Positions 50,239 through 59,249 of a DNA stretch of 64,000 bases are shown piece after piece. Position numbers and translations under genes: made by a program. This DNA comes from JBFHRE01 sp041746105. Its GTDB lineage: Bacteria; Actinomycetota; Acidimicrobiia; Spongiisociales; ZC4RG35. Numbering within the stretch: the stretch's first letter is position 1; the number at the start of each line of letters is the position of its first letter. Below the pieces are notes generated by a model. That model worked only from the letters and a program-made list of their open reading frames with translations, did not search any database and was not told the DNA's origin. The stretch is from contig JBGTHP010000032.1 of assembly GCA_041746105.1 (NCBI GenBank), positions 62,001-126,000 on the forward strand, written 5' to 3'.

Positions 50239-51963
50239 ATGACGCCAGCCGCCGCCAGCCTCAGCTGGGACGGAACCGACCGGAAGAAGACGACCGCGTT
50301 TGTGGTGGTCTTGTTGATATTCGTGACCATGATCACCGTCGCCACCGCCGATCGAAGTGATGACGCCATCGGGATCATCGTGCGGGAGATCGCACCGACC
50401 ACCGCAACCGCAGAAGACCTCATCCAGCGCCTCGGAGGAACGGTCGAAACCACACTCGAGCTAATCGGGGGATTCACTGCGACCGTACCCGAATCGGCGC
50501 TCCCCCTCATCGGCGCCCATCCGGCGATTGAGTCGGTAACGCCGGACTCCTCGGTGACGCTTCAGGCGGCAAACAGCGACTGGGCCGCAGATTCCGCGAC
50601 CTACACCACTTCAGGATCGCTTCATAAAACGGCCAAATTCATCGGAGTGAAGAGCTTCTGGGATGCGGGATTCACCGGCGCAGGAATCGACGTCGCCGTG
50701 ATCGACTCCGGTGTGGTTCCGGTTTTGGGCCTGACCGAACCAGGGAAAGTGCTGAACGGGCCTGACCTATCTCGCGAATCACAATCGGCAACCTTCCGCT
50801 ACCTGGACACTTTTGGCCACGGCACCCACATGGCAGGGATAATCGCTGGGCGCGATCCCGGCGTCACCAACACCTGGTCAGACTCGCAAACGAAGTTCGT
50901 CGGGATCGCCCCAGGTGCGCGGATCGTGAGCGTCAAGGTAGCCGGCTACGACGGAGCTGTAGACGTGTCCCAGGTCTTGGCCGCCATCGATTGGGTCGTC
51001 CAGAACAGAAACAACAACGGCCTAAACATCAGAGTTCTCAATCTCTCGTTCGGCACCGACTCTCTCCAGAGCCCGCTGCTCGACCCACTGTCCTTCGCAG
51101 TAGAGCAGGCCTGGCTCCGGGGAATTGTGGTTGTTGTTGCCTCGGGCAATGACGGGAACTCGACTCGAGTCCGGATGCCGGCGGCGAATGGGAGGGTGAT
51201 CGCGGTCGGCGCATACGACAGCAACAACACCAACATCACAAGCGACGATTTTCTCACCACGTTCACCAGTTGTGGGACCGACCGAAAATACGACGTTGTT
51301 GCGCCGGGGCGGTCGATCTTGAGCTTGCGGAACCCAGGATCCCTCGCCGACATGCAGAACCCGGACGCAACGGTCAGCGGACGCCTGTTCAAGGGCAGCG
51401 GTACATCTCAGGCTGCGGCCGTTGTTTCGGGCGCGGTGGCCTTGATCCTGGAACAGCGGCCGCAGTTGACTCCCGATCAGGTCAAACAACTGATCACCAG
51501 TACCAATGACCATCTCGGAAAAACACCTCCAACCGGCTGCCCCCGCCGCTCGATGCTGCGTCTCAGCGAAATCTTCAACGCACCTGAGCCGGACGCGGTT
51601 CAGTCTGCTCTTCCGGCATCCGGGCTCGGATCACTCGAAGCCTCTCGTGGTAGCGACCACATTTCTGAAAACGGCATTGACCTCATCGGCGAAAAGGACA
51701 TCTTCGGCAAGACGTTCTCCAGCACCAAATGGGCGCCCGTGGCTGCAGCAGGATCCTCGTGGTCGGGTGGGACCTGGTCAGGGTCGTCATGGTCTGGGTC
51801 TAGCTGGTCAGGGTCGTCTTGGTCTGGATCGAGCTGGTCAGGGTCGAGCTGGTCAGGCATGTCTTGGTCAGGTTCGAGCTGGTCAGGTTCCAGCTGGTCG
51901 GGTTCGTCATGGTCCGGTTCATCGTGGTCCGGTCGCAGCTGGGCGAGTTCCGGCAACAGCTGA
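50239..51963 (+). CDS. S8 subtilisin-family protease with C-terminal SWSG pentapeptide repeats
   Basis: 574 aa. A signal/anchor helix (~20-40, VVVLLIFVTMITVATA) is followed by an I9-like propeptide (IGIIVREIAPTTATAEDLIQRLGGTVETTLELIGGFTATVPESALPLI). The catalytic domain has Asp156 (VAVIDSGV), His194 (GHGTHMAGI) and Ser390 (GSGTSQAAA). The last 65 residues before the end (506-570) are 13 pentapeptides of consensus SSWSG, a cell-surface or matrix-type tail that probably anchors or self-associates the enzyme; this is inference. Preceded by AGGGAGGA and flanked by glgX and convergent glgC. Confidence 0.93.
   Translation: MTPAAASLSWDGTDRKKTTAFVVVLLIFVTMITVATADRSDDAIGIIVREIAPTTATAEDLIQRLGGTVETTLELIGGFTATVPESALPLIGAHPAIESVTPDSSVTLQAANSDWAADSATYTTSGSLHKTAKFIGVKSFWDAGFTGAGIDVAVIDSGVVPVLGLTEPGKVLNGPDLSRESQSATFRYLDTFGHGTHMAGIIAGRDPGVTNTWSDSQTKFVGIAPGARIVSVKVAGYDGAVDVSQVLAAIDWVVQNRNNNGLNIRVLNLSFGTDSLQSPLLDPLSFAVEQAWLRGIVVVVASGNDGNSTRVRMPAANGRVIAVGAYDSNNTNITSDDFLTTFTSCGTDRKYDVVAPGRSILSLRNPGSLADMQNPDATVSGRLFKGSGTSQAAAVVSGAVALILEQRPQLTPDQVKQLITSTNDHLGKTPPTGCPRRSMLRLSEIFNAPEPDAVQSALPASGLGSLEASRGSDHISENGIDLIGEKDIFGKTFSSTKWAPVAAAGSSWSGGTWSGSSWSGSSWSGSSWSGSSWSGSSWSGMSWSGSSWSGSSWSGSSWSGSSWSGRSWASSGNS
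51754..51948 (+). repeat. 13-copy 15-bp tandem repeat encoding SSWSG
   Basis: Thirteen near-identical codon blocks for S-S-W-S-G (variants GTWSG, MSWSG and RSWAS) run without interruption near the end of the subtilase gene. Synonymous differences (TCG/AGC/TCC for Ser) show that they are not all recent duplicates. Confidence 0.9.
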
Positions 51964-51975
51964 ACGGCGTCGGCC

Positions 51976-53211
51976 TCAGAATTTATGGTTTTTTGGAACC
52001 GCAACGACGCGTTCTGACACGGTGAGGCCGCGGGCGGCGTCCTCTTCCTTGTCGAACCCGACCCTCACGCCGGCGGGGATTACGACGTTCTTGTCCAAGA
52101 TCGCCTCTTTGACCTGCGCTCCGGATTCGACGGTCACACCTTCCATCAAGACACAGCTCTCTACCGAGGCTCCTGGTTCCACCCTGACCCAGGGCGACAA
52201 GACGGAATTTCGAACAAAACCCCCGGAAATGATCGCGCCCTGGGACAGGATCGAGTCGGCGACCTGGCCCGGCCCGTATTCGGCAACAGCCACCACCTTG
52301 GCCGGCGGCGCGTTCGAGATCGCGGTGTAGATCGGCCATTCTTCGTTGTACAGGTTGAAAACAGGGTCCACAGACACGAGATCCATGTTCGAGTCGAAAT
52401 AGGACTCGAGTGTTCCCACGTCACGCCAGTAGGCGTGTTCACGTTCTGTGACACCTGGAACCTGGTTCTCGGTGAAGTCGTAGACATGGGCAATCCCCTG
52501 CTTGACCAGCGCGGGAATGAGGTCCCCACCAACGTCGTGACGCGAGTCCCCGCGCATCGAATCCGCCTCGACCAGATCCATCAGAACTTCGGTCGAGAAG
52601 ATGTAATTGCCCATCGAAACAAGCGCCATCGATTGGTCATCCGGCAGGGGTTTTGGATCGGCCGGTTTCTCTCTGAAGCGCTCGATCAGAGAAGTCTCGC
52701 CCTTTTCGATGACGCCGAAGGATGGAGCCTGTTCTATCGGAACCCGGATTCCGGCAACCGTCACCCCGGCCCCGGATGCAATGTGTGCTTCCAGCATCTG
52801 GCGGGGATCCATCCGATAGATGTGGTCGGCGCCGAAAACGAAAATGTATTCCGGGTCTTCGTCATCGACGATGTTGACGTTCTGGAGGATGGCGTCGGCC
52901 GAGCCGAGAAACCAGCGCGAACCCAGCCGCATCTGCGCCGGGACCGATGTCACGTAGTTGCCCAACAGCGTGGACATGCGCCAGGTCCGGGCAAGGTGAA
53001 CGTTGAGACTATGCGACTTGTACTGGGTCAACACCACGATCTTGCGATAGCCACCGTTGACAAGGTTGGACAGAGCGAAATCGATGAGCCGGTACTGACC
53101 TCCAAAAGGCACCGCCGGCTTTGCCCTATCTCGCGTCAGTGGCAGCAATCGTTTGCCTTCGCCTCCTGCGAGGACCATCGACAGCACCCGGTTTGGGTTG
53201 GGCAAAGTCAC
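51976..53211 (-). CDS. glgC: Glucose-1-phosphate adenylyltransferase
   Basis: 411 aa from a GTG at 53211 (GGAGG 7 bp upstream). It opens SMVLAGGEGKRLLPLTRDRAKPAVPFGGQYRLIDFALSNLVNGG, the ADP-glucose pyrophosphorylase signature. YIFVFGADHIYRMDPRQML, GVIEKGE, YLRDVGT-like YWRDVGTLESYFDSNMDLV and a C-terminal left-handed beta-helix (GQVADSILSQGAIISGGFVRNSVLS) follow. It makes ADP-glucose, the glycogen precursor, from glucose-1-phosphate and ATP. It is convergent with the subtilase (12 bp) and on the same strand as glgB. Confidence 0.95.
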   Translation of the reverse strand: MTLPNPNRVLSMVLAGGEGKRLLPLTRDRAKPAVPFGGQYRLIDFALSNLVNGGYRKIVVLTQYKSHSLNVHLARTWRMSTLLGNYVTSVPAQMRLGSRWFLGSADAILQNVNIVDDEDPEYIFVFGADHIYRMDPRQMLEAHIASGAGVTVAGIRVPIEQAPSFGVIEKGETSLIERFREKPADPKPLPDDQSMALVSMGNYIFSTEVLMDLVEADSMRGDSRHDVGGDLIPALVKQGIAHVYDFTENQVPGVTEREHAYWRDVGTLESYFDSNMDLVSVDPVFNLYNEEWPIYTAISNAPPAKVVAVAEYGPGQVADSILSQGAIISGGFVRNSVLSPWVRVEPGASVESCVLMEGVTVESGAQVKEAILDKNVVIPAGVRVGFDKEEDAARGLTVSERVVAVPKNHKF

Positions 53212-53340
53212 CGATCGACCTCCACTACTCGCTTGCTCGCAACATAGCCGGTGGCCAGACCACGCGAGCCACGAGCGCCGGCGATCGACCAGGGGTTGGC
53301 CCGCCACCGACTCGAACCATCACCCGCGCCTCCACAAGGC

Positions 53341-55206
53341 CTAACCGGGAGCCAGGAATAGAACCGAAAGCGGAGGGAGATCGAAAACGATCGAGTACGG
53401 CCGCCCGTGGGACTCTTGATCGGTGGATGCAACCGGTTCCGGCACCAAACCCGTGCCTCCATACTTCTCGTCGTCCGAGCACAGAAGCGAAGACCAGATT
53501 CCGGCGCTGGGAACACCCAGTCTGTAGTCGCGCCAAACCTCTGGGGTGAAGTTGGCAACGACCATCACGGGCGGCATGCCCGCCGCTTTCCTCAGGAACG
53601 CCATTGTCGAACGCTTTCGATCGTCGGCCTCGACCCACTCGAATCCGTCAGGGTGGACGTCACCGAGATGAAGGGCGGGGTTGCTTCGATAGAGATTGTT
53701 GAGATCGCTGACCCAATCGAGGATCCCGCGATGGCCCGGGAATTCGAGCAACTCGAAGGGGACCTCGCCCTTGTGATCCCATTCGAAAGGATCGCCGATC
53801 TCAGAGCCCATAAAGACGAGTTTCTTTCCAGGGAGGCCCCACTGATAACCGAGCAATGATCGGTAGCCGGCAAAACGTTGCCACTCGTCGCCAGGGTTTT
53901 TGGCCAGCAGGGAGCGTTTGCCATGCACGACCTCGTCGTGGCTCAGGGCGAGGAAGTAGTTCTCGGTGAAGGCATACATCCCGCGGAAGGTCAGCAGACG
54001 GTGATTGTCGTCGAACTGGCGGTAGATCGGATCGAGGGCGAAGTAGCGCAGCGTGTCATTCATCCAGCCCATATCCCATTTGAACCCGAACCCGAGCCCC
54101 CCGACATCCGTCGGCCTAGTGACGAGGGGCCAGGCAGTGGATTCCTCCGCGATCATCTGGATGCCATCGAACCTCCCGTAGACCGACGCGTTCAGCTTCC
54201 GCATGAACTCGACCGCCTCCAGGTTTTCACGCCCCCCATATCGATTGGGGATCCACTCCCCATCACGGCGCGAATAGTCGAGATAGAGCATCGAGGCGAC
54301 TCCGTCGACCCGAAGCGCGTCGACGTGATAACGGTCCAGCCAGAAATGGGCAGATGAGATGAGGAAGGACTGAACTTCGTTGCGCCCGTAATTGAAGATG
54401 TAGGAACCCCAGTCGGGATGGAACCCCTGGCGAGGATCGGCATGCTCATACAGATGGGTCCCATCGAAACGAGCCAGACCGTGGGCGTCCACGGCAAAAT
54501 GCGAGGGCACCCAGTCCAGAATCACGCCGATATCGGCCTGGTGCATGATGTCGACGAATTCCATCATTTGCTGTGGCGTCCCGAACCTCGACGTCGGCGC
54601 GAAATATCCGGTGCTCTGATAACCCCATGAACCGTCGAATGGGTGTTCCATGACGGGCATCAACTCGATGTGCGTGAACCCCGATCGCTTGAGATGTGCT
54701 GCCAAACCGTGCGCCAGAGACACGTAGTCCTGGGGTCCCTGCAACGACCACGAACCGAGATGGCATTCGTAGACCGAGATCGGTGAGTCGAGTCCGTTGC
54801 GCCGGCTTCTGACGTCCATCCATTCCGCATCGGACCACTCGTAATCGAGGTCCCATACGATCGAGCCGGTGGCGGACGGAGTCTCGGCGTGAAAGGCGTA
54901 CGGATCAGCCTTCTCGAGCAGGCGTCCTCCACCCTTCGGCTGGATCGCGTACTTGTAGATAGTCCCCTTGTCGGCGCCGGCGACCGTCGCCTCCCACACC
55001 CCTGACTCCGAGCCGTGCATCGCATCGGCAGCTGGATCCCAACCGTTGAAGCCTCCTACCACCGACACCGCTTCGGCGTTTGGGGCCCAAACCCGGAAGG
55101 TCACACCGCTGTCGAGAACCTGCGCCCCTAGGACTTCGTAGAGGTTTTGATGATCCCCCGCGTTCAGGAGCCAGCGGTCATCTGCTGTGAACGGACGGTT
55201 GGCCAT
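53341..55206 (-). CDS. glgB: 1,4-alpha-glucan branching enzyme
   Basis: A 621-aa GH13 branching enzyme. The CBM48 N-terminus contains FRVWAPNAEAVSVVGGFNGWDPAADAM. Catalytic motifs: DALRVDGVASMLYLDYSR (nucleophile), MIAEESTAWPLVTRP (acid) and ALSHDEVVHGKRSLLAKNPGDEWQRFA. DNHRLLTFRGMYAFTENYF and GSEIGDPFEWDHKGEVPFELLEF are typical. It forms alpha-1,6 branches in glycogen. It lacks the extra N1 domain of enterobacterial GlgB (~730 aa), so it is the shorter type. It is 130 bp upstream of glgC on the same strand. Confidence 0.95.
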   Translation of the reverse strand: MANRPFTADDRWLLNAGDHQNLYEVLGAQVLDSGVTFRVWAPNAEAVSVVGGFNGWDPAADAMHGSESGVWEATVAGADKGTIYKYAIQPKGGGRLLEKADPYAFHAETPSATGSIVWDLDYEWSDAEWMDVRSRRNGLDSPISVYECHLGSWSLQGPQDYVSLAHGLAAHLKRSGFTHIELMPVMEHPFDGSWGYQSTGYFAPTSRFGTPQQMMEFVDIMHQADIGVILDWVPSHFAVDAHGLARFDGTHLYEHADPRQGFHPDWGSYIFNYGRNEVQSFLISSAHFWLDRYHVDALRVDGVASMLYLDYSRRDGEWIPNRYGGRENLEAVEFMRKLNASVYGRFDGIQMIAEESTAWPLVTRPTDVGGLGFGFKWDMGWMNDTLRYFALDPIYRQFDDNHRLLTFRGMYAFTENYFLALSHDEVVHGKRSLLAKNPGDEWQRFAGYRSLLGYQWGLPGKKLVFMGSEIGDPFEWDHKGEVPFELLEFPGHRGILDWVSDLNNLYRSNPALHLGDVHPDGFEWVEADDRKRSTMAFLRKAAGMPPVMVVANFTPEVWRDYRLGVPSAGIWSSLLCSDDEKYGGTGLVPEPVASTDQESHGRPYSIVFDLPPLSVLFLAPG

Positions 55207-55215
55207 GCGAGAAGC

Positions 55216-56019
55216 CTATCCGCCCTGCTCTTGGTTGGCCTCGTGCAGCAGCCACCACAACGAGCCCTGCGAGGTCGCCATCCCGAGTCCGGCCGCCGCC
55301 GCGAGTAAAGCACCCACGCTGGTGAGCATGCCGACGGTCCGATCGATGCGGTCGAGAATGGTGCGGGCTGCGACAGCGGTCTCATCGACTCCGCTCAGCG
55401 TTGTGCCGACTTCTCTCAATGAATCTTCGACCTGATCGAGGCGGGCCGAAACTCCCAGGGCACTGGTCGCCAGATCGTTGATTGCTTGCGTGGTTTCTGC
55501 GAACCGCTGCGCCTGACCTCTCAGGGACGCCGGAATTGGAGCTAGGTCCTCCCCCAATCGAGCGATCGCCTCGTCCAATCTCACTTCTGTGTCGTAGTCC
55601 ACACCGACAAAACTGAGGGCCCGCATCGTTCGGTCGAGTACGCGCGCCGTGTCTTCTATCGCAGGCAGGCTTCTCTGTACCGAGTCGAGGGCATCGGGGA
55701 CGTCTCCCGTGACCACTTTCGCCAGGTCGCTTCCGGCAGACGAGACGTTGGTCAGATCGATCGCGCCGTCAGAGACGATCGTCTCCACGCCGTTCAATGC
55801 CTGCGCGGTCGTCTCGAGAATCACAACCACCTGATCTAGCGTCAGCTCCAGATCATCCAAACCGTCACGACCCACCGAGGTCGATTCTGTCGCCAAGCTC
55901 CCCAGATTCAAGAGCAGAAGTGGGCCCGCAATCGCCACGATCACGCCCGCCACCGCCCCGACTGCGGCCCCGATCATCCCCACTCGTCGAACCGATCGAC
56001 TCGAGATCGGGAGGGTCAT
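55216..56019 (-). CDS. Membrane protein with coiled-coil ectodomain, hypothetical
   Basis: 267 aa with a hydrophobic N-terminal helix (~12-38, MIGAAVGAVAGVIVAIAGPLLLL) and a second near the C-terminus (~235-255, SVGALLAAAAGLGMA), with a long helical, Leu/Ala/Val-rich region in between that should form coiled coils (DDLELTLDQVVVILETTAQALNG, DQVEDSLREVGTTLSGVDETAVAARTILDRID). It follows the DUF368 gene with an ATGA overlap (56016-56019), so both may be made together. No family recognised. Confidence 0.7.
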   Translation of the reverse strand: MTLPISSRSVRRVGMIGAAVGAVAGVIVAIAGPLLLLNLGSLATESTSVGRDGLDDLELTLDQVVVILETTAQALNGVETIVSDGAIDLTNVSSAGSDLAKVVTGDVPDALDSVQRSLPAIEDTARVLDRTMRALSFVGVDYDTEVRLDEAIARLGEDLAPIPASLRGQAQRFAETTQAINDLATSALGVSARLDQVEDSLREVGTTLSGVDETAVAARTILDRIDRTVGMLTSVGALLAAAAGLGMATSQGSLWWLLHEANQEQGG

Positions 56020-56915
56020 TCGACACCAGCCGTTCTCGAAAACCGCTCGATCGCCAGCACGACCAGTAGTCCTGCCATCGCCAGAAGGGCAACCATCACC
56101 ACGTTTTCACCTGGCGCGAGAAGCTCACGGTTCGGTCCTTGCCACGGCCACAGGGCGCGCAGCGAACCGGCCATCAATCCCACAAGGGCCGCCATCGTTT
56201 GATCGTGGCGGGTCGCGAGCAGCCGATTGAGGACTATCGAAAACGATCCGAGCCCGACGCCGGCGCCCACTACAAACAGGGCAACATAAACGAGATCACG
56301 GTCGTCGACGGCCCGCAGCGTCGGCTCGTACATTCCCAGAGCGAGCAGTAAGAAGGCTCCGCTGATTCCGGGAAGGATCATGGCGCAGATCGCCACCATG
56401 GCGGCGGAGACCACCTGCCACCACGTCGGGTTCTGCACCGACCCCGGGGGCAGGCCGGTCAGAAAAAAAGCGAGCAGAGCCGCCAGCGCCAAAATCATCA
56501 ACTGGAGCGGGGTGCGCCCCATCACCGGACCACCCTCGACTCGGGTCATCCGTCTCCAAGGTATCGCAATCGAAGCAGCCACCATTCCCAAAAAAGCAGC
56601 CTTCGCCTGAACCGGGTATCGATCCAGGAGATCAGGAACATAACGAGCGGCGATCAGGAGCGCGATTGCGATCCCCGTCGCCAGGGGTACCAGTAGGTGC
56701 CAATCGACAGCGGCGAGATGTGAGCGTCCGCGACGATGGTCGAACCTGACAAACGAGAGAGCGGCGCGAAAGCCTTCCTCGATGGATCGAATCAGGCTCT
56801 CGTAGATTCCGACGATCAGCGCCATCGTCCCCCCACTCACCCCGGGAATGGCATCGGCCGTGCCCATCAGAAGACCGTGAAGAACATGAATGGCACTTCG
56901 CCGAGTTGTTGACAT
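56016..56915 (-). CDS. DUF368 family membrane protein
   Basis: A 299-aa integral membrane protein with about eight helices. The diagnostic DUF368 segment is GLLMGTADAIPGVSGGTMALIVGIYESLI, with a second partner AICAMILPGISGAFLLLALGMYEPTLRAV. Related proteins (PopT-like) have recently been proposed as polyprenyl-phosphate translocases; the DedA and DUF368 families both support undecaprenyl phosphate recycling. That role is a family-based inference here. The downstream gene overlaps it by 4 bp. Confidence 0.9.
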   Translation of the reverse strand: MSTTRRSAIHVLHGLLMGTADAIPGVSGGTMALIVGIYESLIRSIEEGFRAALSFVRFDHRRGRSHLAAVDWHLLVPLATGIAIALLIAARYVPDLLDRYPVQAKAAFLGMVAASIAIPWRRMTRVEGGPVMGRTPLQLMILALAALLAFFLTGLPPGSVQNPTWWQVVSAAMVAICAMILPGISGAFLLLALGMYEPTLRAVDDRDLVYVALFVVGAGVGLGSFSIVLNRLLATRHDQTMAALVGLMAGSLRALWPWQGPNRELLAPGENVVMVALLAMAGLLVVLAIERFSRTAGVE

Positions 56916-56982
56916 CGTCGAGAGGCTATCGGGTCAGAACAGACACATGGTTCTTGTCGACCCTGTGACGTAGGGTGAGCCC

Positions 56983-57666
56983 ATGGCCGCACATTTCACC
57001 AAATCTACGTTCGACTTTCTCGAAGATCTCGCAATCCACAATGATCGCGACTGGTTCAACGCCAACAAATCGCGGTATATCGAAACGGTCCAAGAGCCCG
57101 CTCTCCAATTCATAACCGATTTCGGGCCTCGCCTTTCCAAGATCTCCCCCCACTTCACCGCAGATGCTCGAACGGTCGGAGGATCACTTTTTCGGATCCA
57201 CCGCGACACACGGTTCTCCAAAGACAAGACGCCGTACAAGGAGAACACGGGAGTCCAATTCAGACACGTTGCGGCCAAAGATGCCCACGCTCCCGGCTAC
57301 TACCTCCATCTCCAACCAGGTGAGTGTTTTGTCGGAATGGGACTGTGGCGCCCAGAAACCGCAGTTGCCTACGCGATCAGGGAAAAGATCGCGGCGGACC
57401 CGGCCGGATGGAAGAAGGCCGCTCACGGCAAGCGGCTCTCTGATCTGATGCAGCTGACAGGTGAATCCCTGGTCCGCCCGCCGAAGGGGTTTGACCCGGA
57501 ACACCCAATGATCGAAGACATCAAGCGCAAGGATTTCATCGCGTCCTCCAGGTTGACCGAGAAGGAGATCACGTCCACCGATTTCATCGACCAGTTCACG
57601 GCGATGAGCCGCGCCGGTTCGCCGCTGATGCGTTTCCTGTGCGACGCGGTCGGAGTGCCGTTCTGA
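56983..57666 (+). CDS. DUF2461 domain protein
   Basis: A 227-aa protein of the DUF2461 family. The diagnostic opening is TFDFLEDLAIHNDRDWFNANKSRYIETV, with RIHRDTRFSKDKTPYKENTGVQFRH in the middle and GMGLWRPE and KDFIASSRLTEKEI later. The family is cytoplasmic, alpha/beta, of unknown function. It ends 4 bp before the convergent MFS gene and begins 67 bp from the divergent DUF368 gene. Confidence 0.9.
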   Translation: MAAHFTKSTFDFLEDLAIHNDRDWFNANKSRYIETVQEPALQFITDFGPRLSKISPHFTADARTVGGSLFRIHRDTRFSKDKTPYKENTGVQFRHVAAKDAHAPGYYLHLQPGECFVGMGLWRPETAVAYAIREKIAADPAGWKKAAHGKRLSDLMQLTGESLVRPPKGFDPEHPMIEDIKRKDFIASSRLTEKEITSTDFIDQFTAMSRAGSPLMRFLCDAVGVPF

Positions 57667-57670
57667 AGGA

Positions 57671-58840
57671 TCAACCGGACCGAGCACGGGTGCGCCCGAC
57701 GACGGCCACCATCGTCGCAGCAATGATCAATCCCACGGCGACGACGATCCAGGCAGCATCGAAGGACCACCCATCGATGACCGCTCCCAGAATCAGAGGA
57801 CCCAACCCGGCGCCGACAAAAACACCGGCCTGAGTCACAGCGGAGGATGAAGCGGCGGACGCCCGATTGGCATTAACGACCACAAACGTCATCAGCCCAG
57901 GCCAACCCCAACCGGTTGCAAACGCGATCAGTACCAGGACGACAAATCCGGCTCCGGAGACAAGCGGCAGGGCCAAGAAGGCGACGGCACCGGCCACCGC
58001 CAGCAGACTGATCCCAAAATATCCATCGCCACCCCGTTTATCGACGATGGCGCCGGCGGCGAGTCGTGCTCCGATCGAACACAACGAACCGGCAAATTGC
58101 AGGGTTCCGGCCGACGACTCGGAGAACCCGAGATCCAGGCTGGCCGAAACGAGGAACGTGCCAAGGGCGATTGCCGCCCAGGTTGCGAACGACGATCCAA
58201 AAGCGAGAGCCAACAACGCCCGCCTCGACATCGGTGGTGGGTTGGCCCGACTCCGGGTCGGCCGGCGAACCTCTAGGCCACCCAGGTCACCGGCCGGGAT
58301 CAGGAATGAAACCACGATGGCGAGACCGGCCGACACCACGTATGCCCAACGCCAGCCGAACTGCACGATCACGACAGGGACCGCAAGCCCGGCAAGCAGC
58401 GTCGAGGCCGGGATGCCGGCATGTTTGGCTCCGAAGATCGTGGCCTGCCGGTCCGGGTTGGCGTGATCGGCCAGGGCTTGATTGGCCGCCGGGTTGGAAG
58501 CCCCGTAGATGGCGGCAGCGGCCACCAGAAGGATCCCGAGCCACAACGGATGGCGGGCGGTTGCGGCAATAAGCAGAAGCACACCTGCGGTGGTGCGGGT
58601 GTTGATCCTCATCGCCTGCTGCCACCCGACCCTCTGGACCCACCGCCCGAGGGGGGCCGAGGTCGCAGACGCGGTCAGAAAGAATGCCGCCGTCAGCGCC
58701 CCGAGTCCGAGCGTCCCAACCCCGAGCTCGGGTCCGATCTGAAAAAACCCGGCGCCGAGCAGAAACACCGCCTGAGTGCTCACGGTCACCACCGACACCG
58801 CCACCAGCAGAAGGCGCAGGGTCGAGGGGCGGGACGGCAC
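57671..58840 (-). CDS. Major facilitator superfamily transporter
   Basis: A 389-aa protein with 12 predicted membrane helices in two halves separated by a basic loop (~195-215, VRRPTRSRANPPPMSRRALL). MFS A-like features are seen in PLGRWVQRVGWQQAMRINTRTTAGVLL after helix 2. Related to CynX/YcaD-type uniporters of unknown substrate. It is convergent with DUF2461 and divergent from the DUF1330 gene. The substrate cannot be inferred. Confidence 0.87.
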   Translation of the reverse strand: MPSRPSTLRLLLVAVSVVTVSTQAVFLLGAGFFQIGPELGVGTLGLGALTAAFFLTASATSAPLGRWVQRVGWQQAMRINTRTTAGVLLLIAATARHPLWLGILLVAAAAIYGASNPAANQALADHANPDRQATIFGAKHAGIPASTLLAGLAVPVVIVQFGWRWAYVVSAGLAIVVSFLIPAGDLGGLEVRRPTRSRANPPPMSRRALLALAFGSSFATWAAIALGTFLVSASLDLGFSESSAGTLQFAGSLCSIGARLAAGAIVDKRGGDGYFGISLLAVAGAVAFLALPLVSGAGFVVLVLIAFATGWGWPGLMTFVVVNANRASAASSSAVTQAGVFVGAGLGPLILGAVIDGWSFDAAWIVVAVGLIIAATMVAVVGRTRARSG

Positions 58841-58934
58841 GATGGGATCGTAGGGCGACGATCGGGCCCGAAATGGTCCGCGCCATCCTCACTACTCGAC
58901 TCGTATCGTTGACGACCAGACTGAAAGGTGTTTT

Positions 58935-59237
58935 ATGCCTGCGTTTCTCATCGCAGATGCCGTGCCCCACGACGTTGAGGCCTATCGAGCCAGCGGCTAT
59001 CTGGAAGCGGCCGTTCGCACCGCCGCCAACCACGGAGGCGTGTACCGAGTCAGGGGCGGGACGATCCATCCCCTCGAAGGCGATTGGGTCCCGCGCCGCG
59101 TGGTCATCATCGAGTTTCCATCCATGGAAAACCTGATGGAGTGGTATCACGATCCGGAATACGAACCGTGGATCGCAGTGCGTCGCAGACTGACCGATTC
59201 GAGCCTGATCGCGGTGGAGGGTGTCCCGCCCGCCTGA
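58935..59237 (+). CDS. DUF1330 domain protein
   Basis: A 100-aa dimeric alpha/beta-barrel protein of the DUF1330 family. It has the usual sequence order: AFLIADAVPHDVEAYRASGYLEAAVRTAANHGGVYRVRGG, then VVIIEFPSMENLMEWYHDPEYEPWIAVRR, where FPS...AxxWYxSPEYxxL is diagnostic. Function unknown. An AAGG site lies upstream of the ATG; it ends 12 bp from the convergent TorD-like gene. Confidence 0.88.
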   Translation: MPAFLIADAVPHDVEAYRASGYLEAAVRTAANHGGVYRVRGGTIHPLEGDWVPRRVVIIEFPSMENLMEWYHDPEYEPWIAVRRRLTDSSLIAVEGVPPA

Positions 59238-59249
59238 ACCCCCTACCGG

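Noticed and set aside
51506..52330. A 274-aa plus-strand ORF with GQGRHGLGLAGQG-like repeats
   Set aside because: It is a frame shadow of the SSWSG repeat in the subtilase and runs antisense through glgC.
53212..53340. A GGTTCGAGTC sequence on the minus strand between glgB and glgC resembling a tRNA T-loop
   Set aside because: The flanking bases do not pair as a T-stem, and no acceptor, D or anticodon arm could be built around it.
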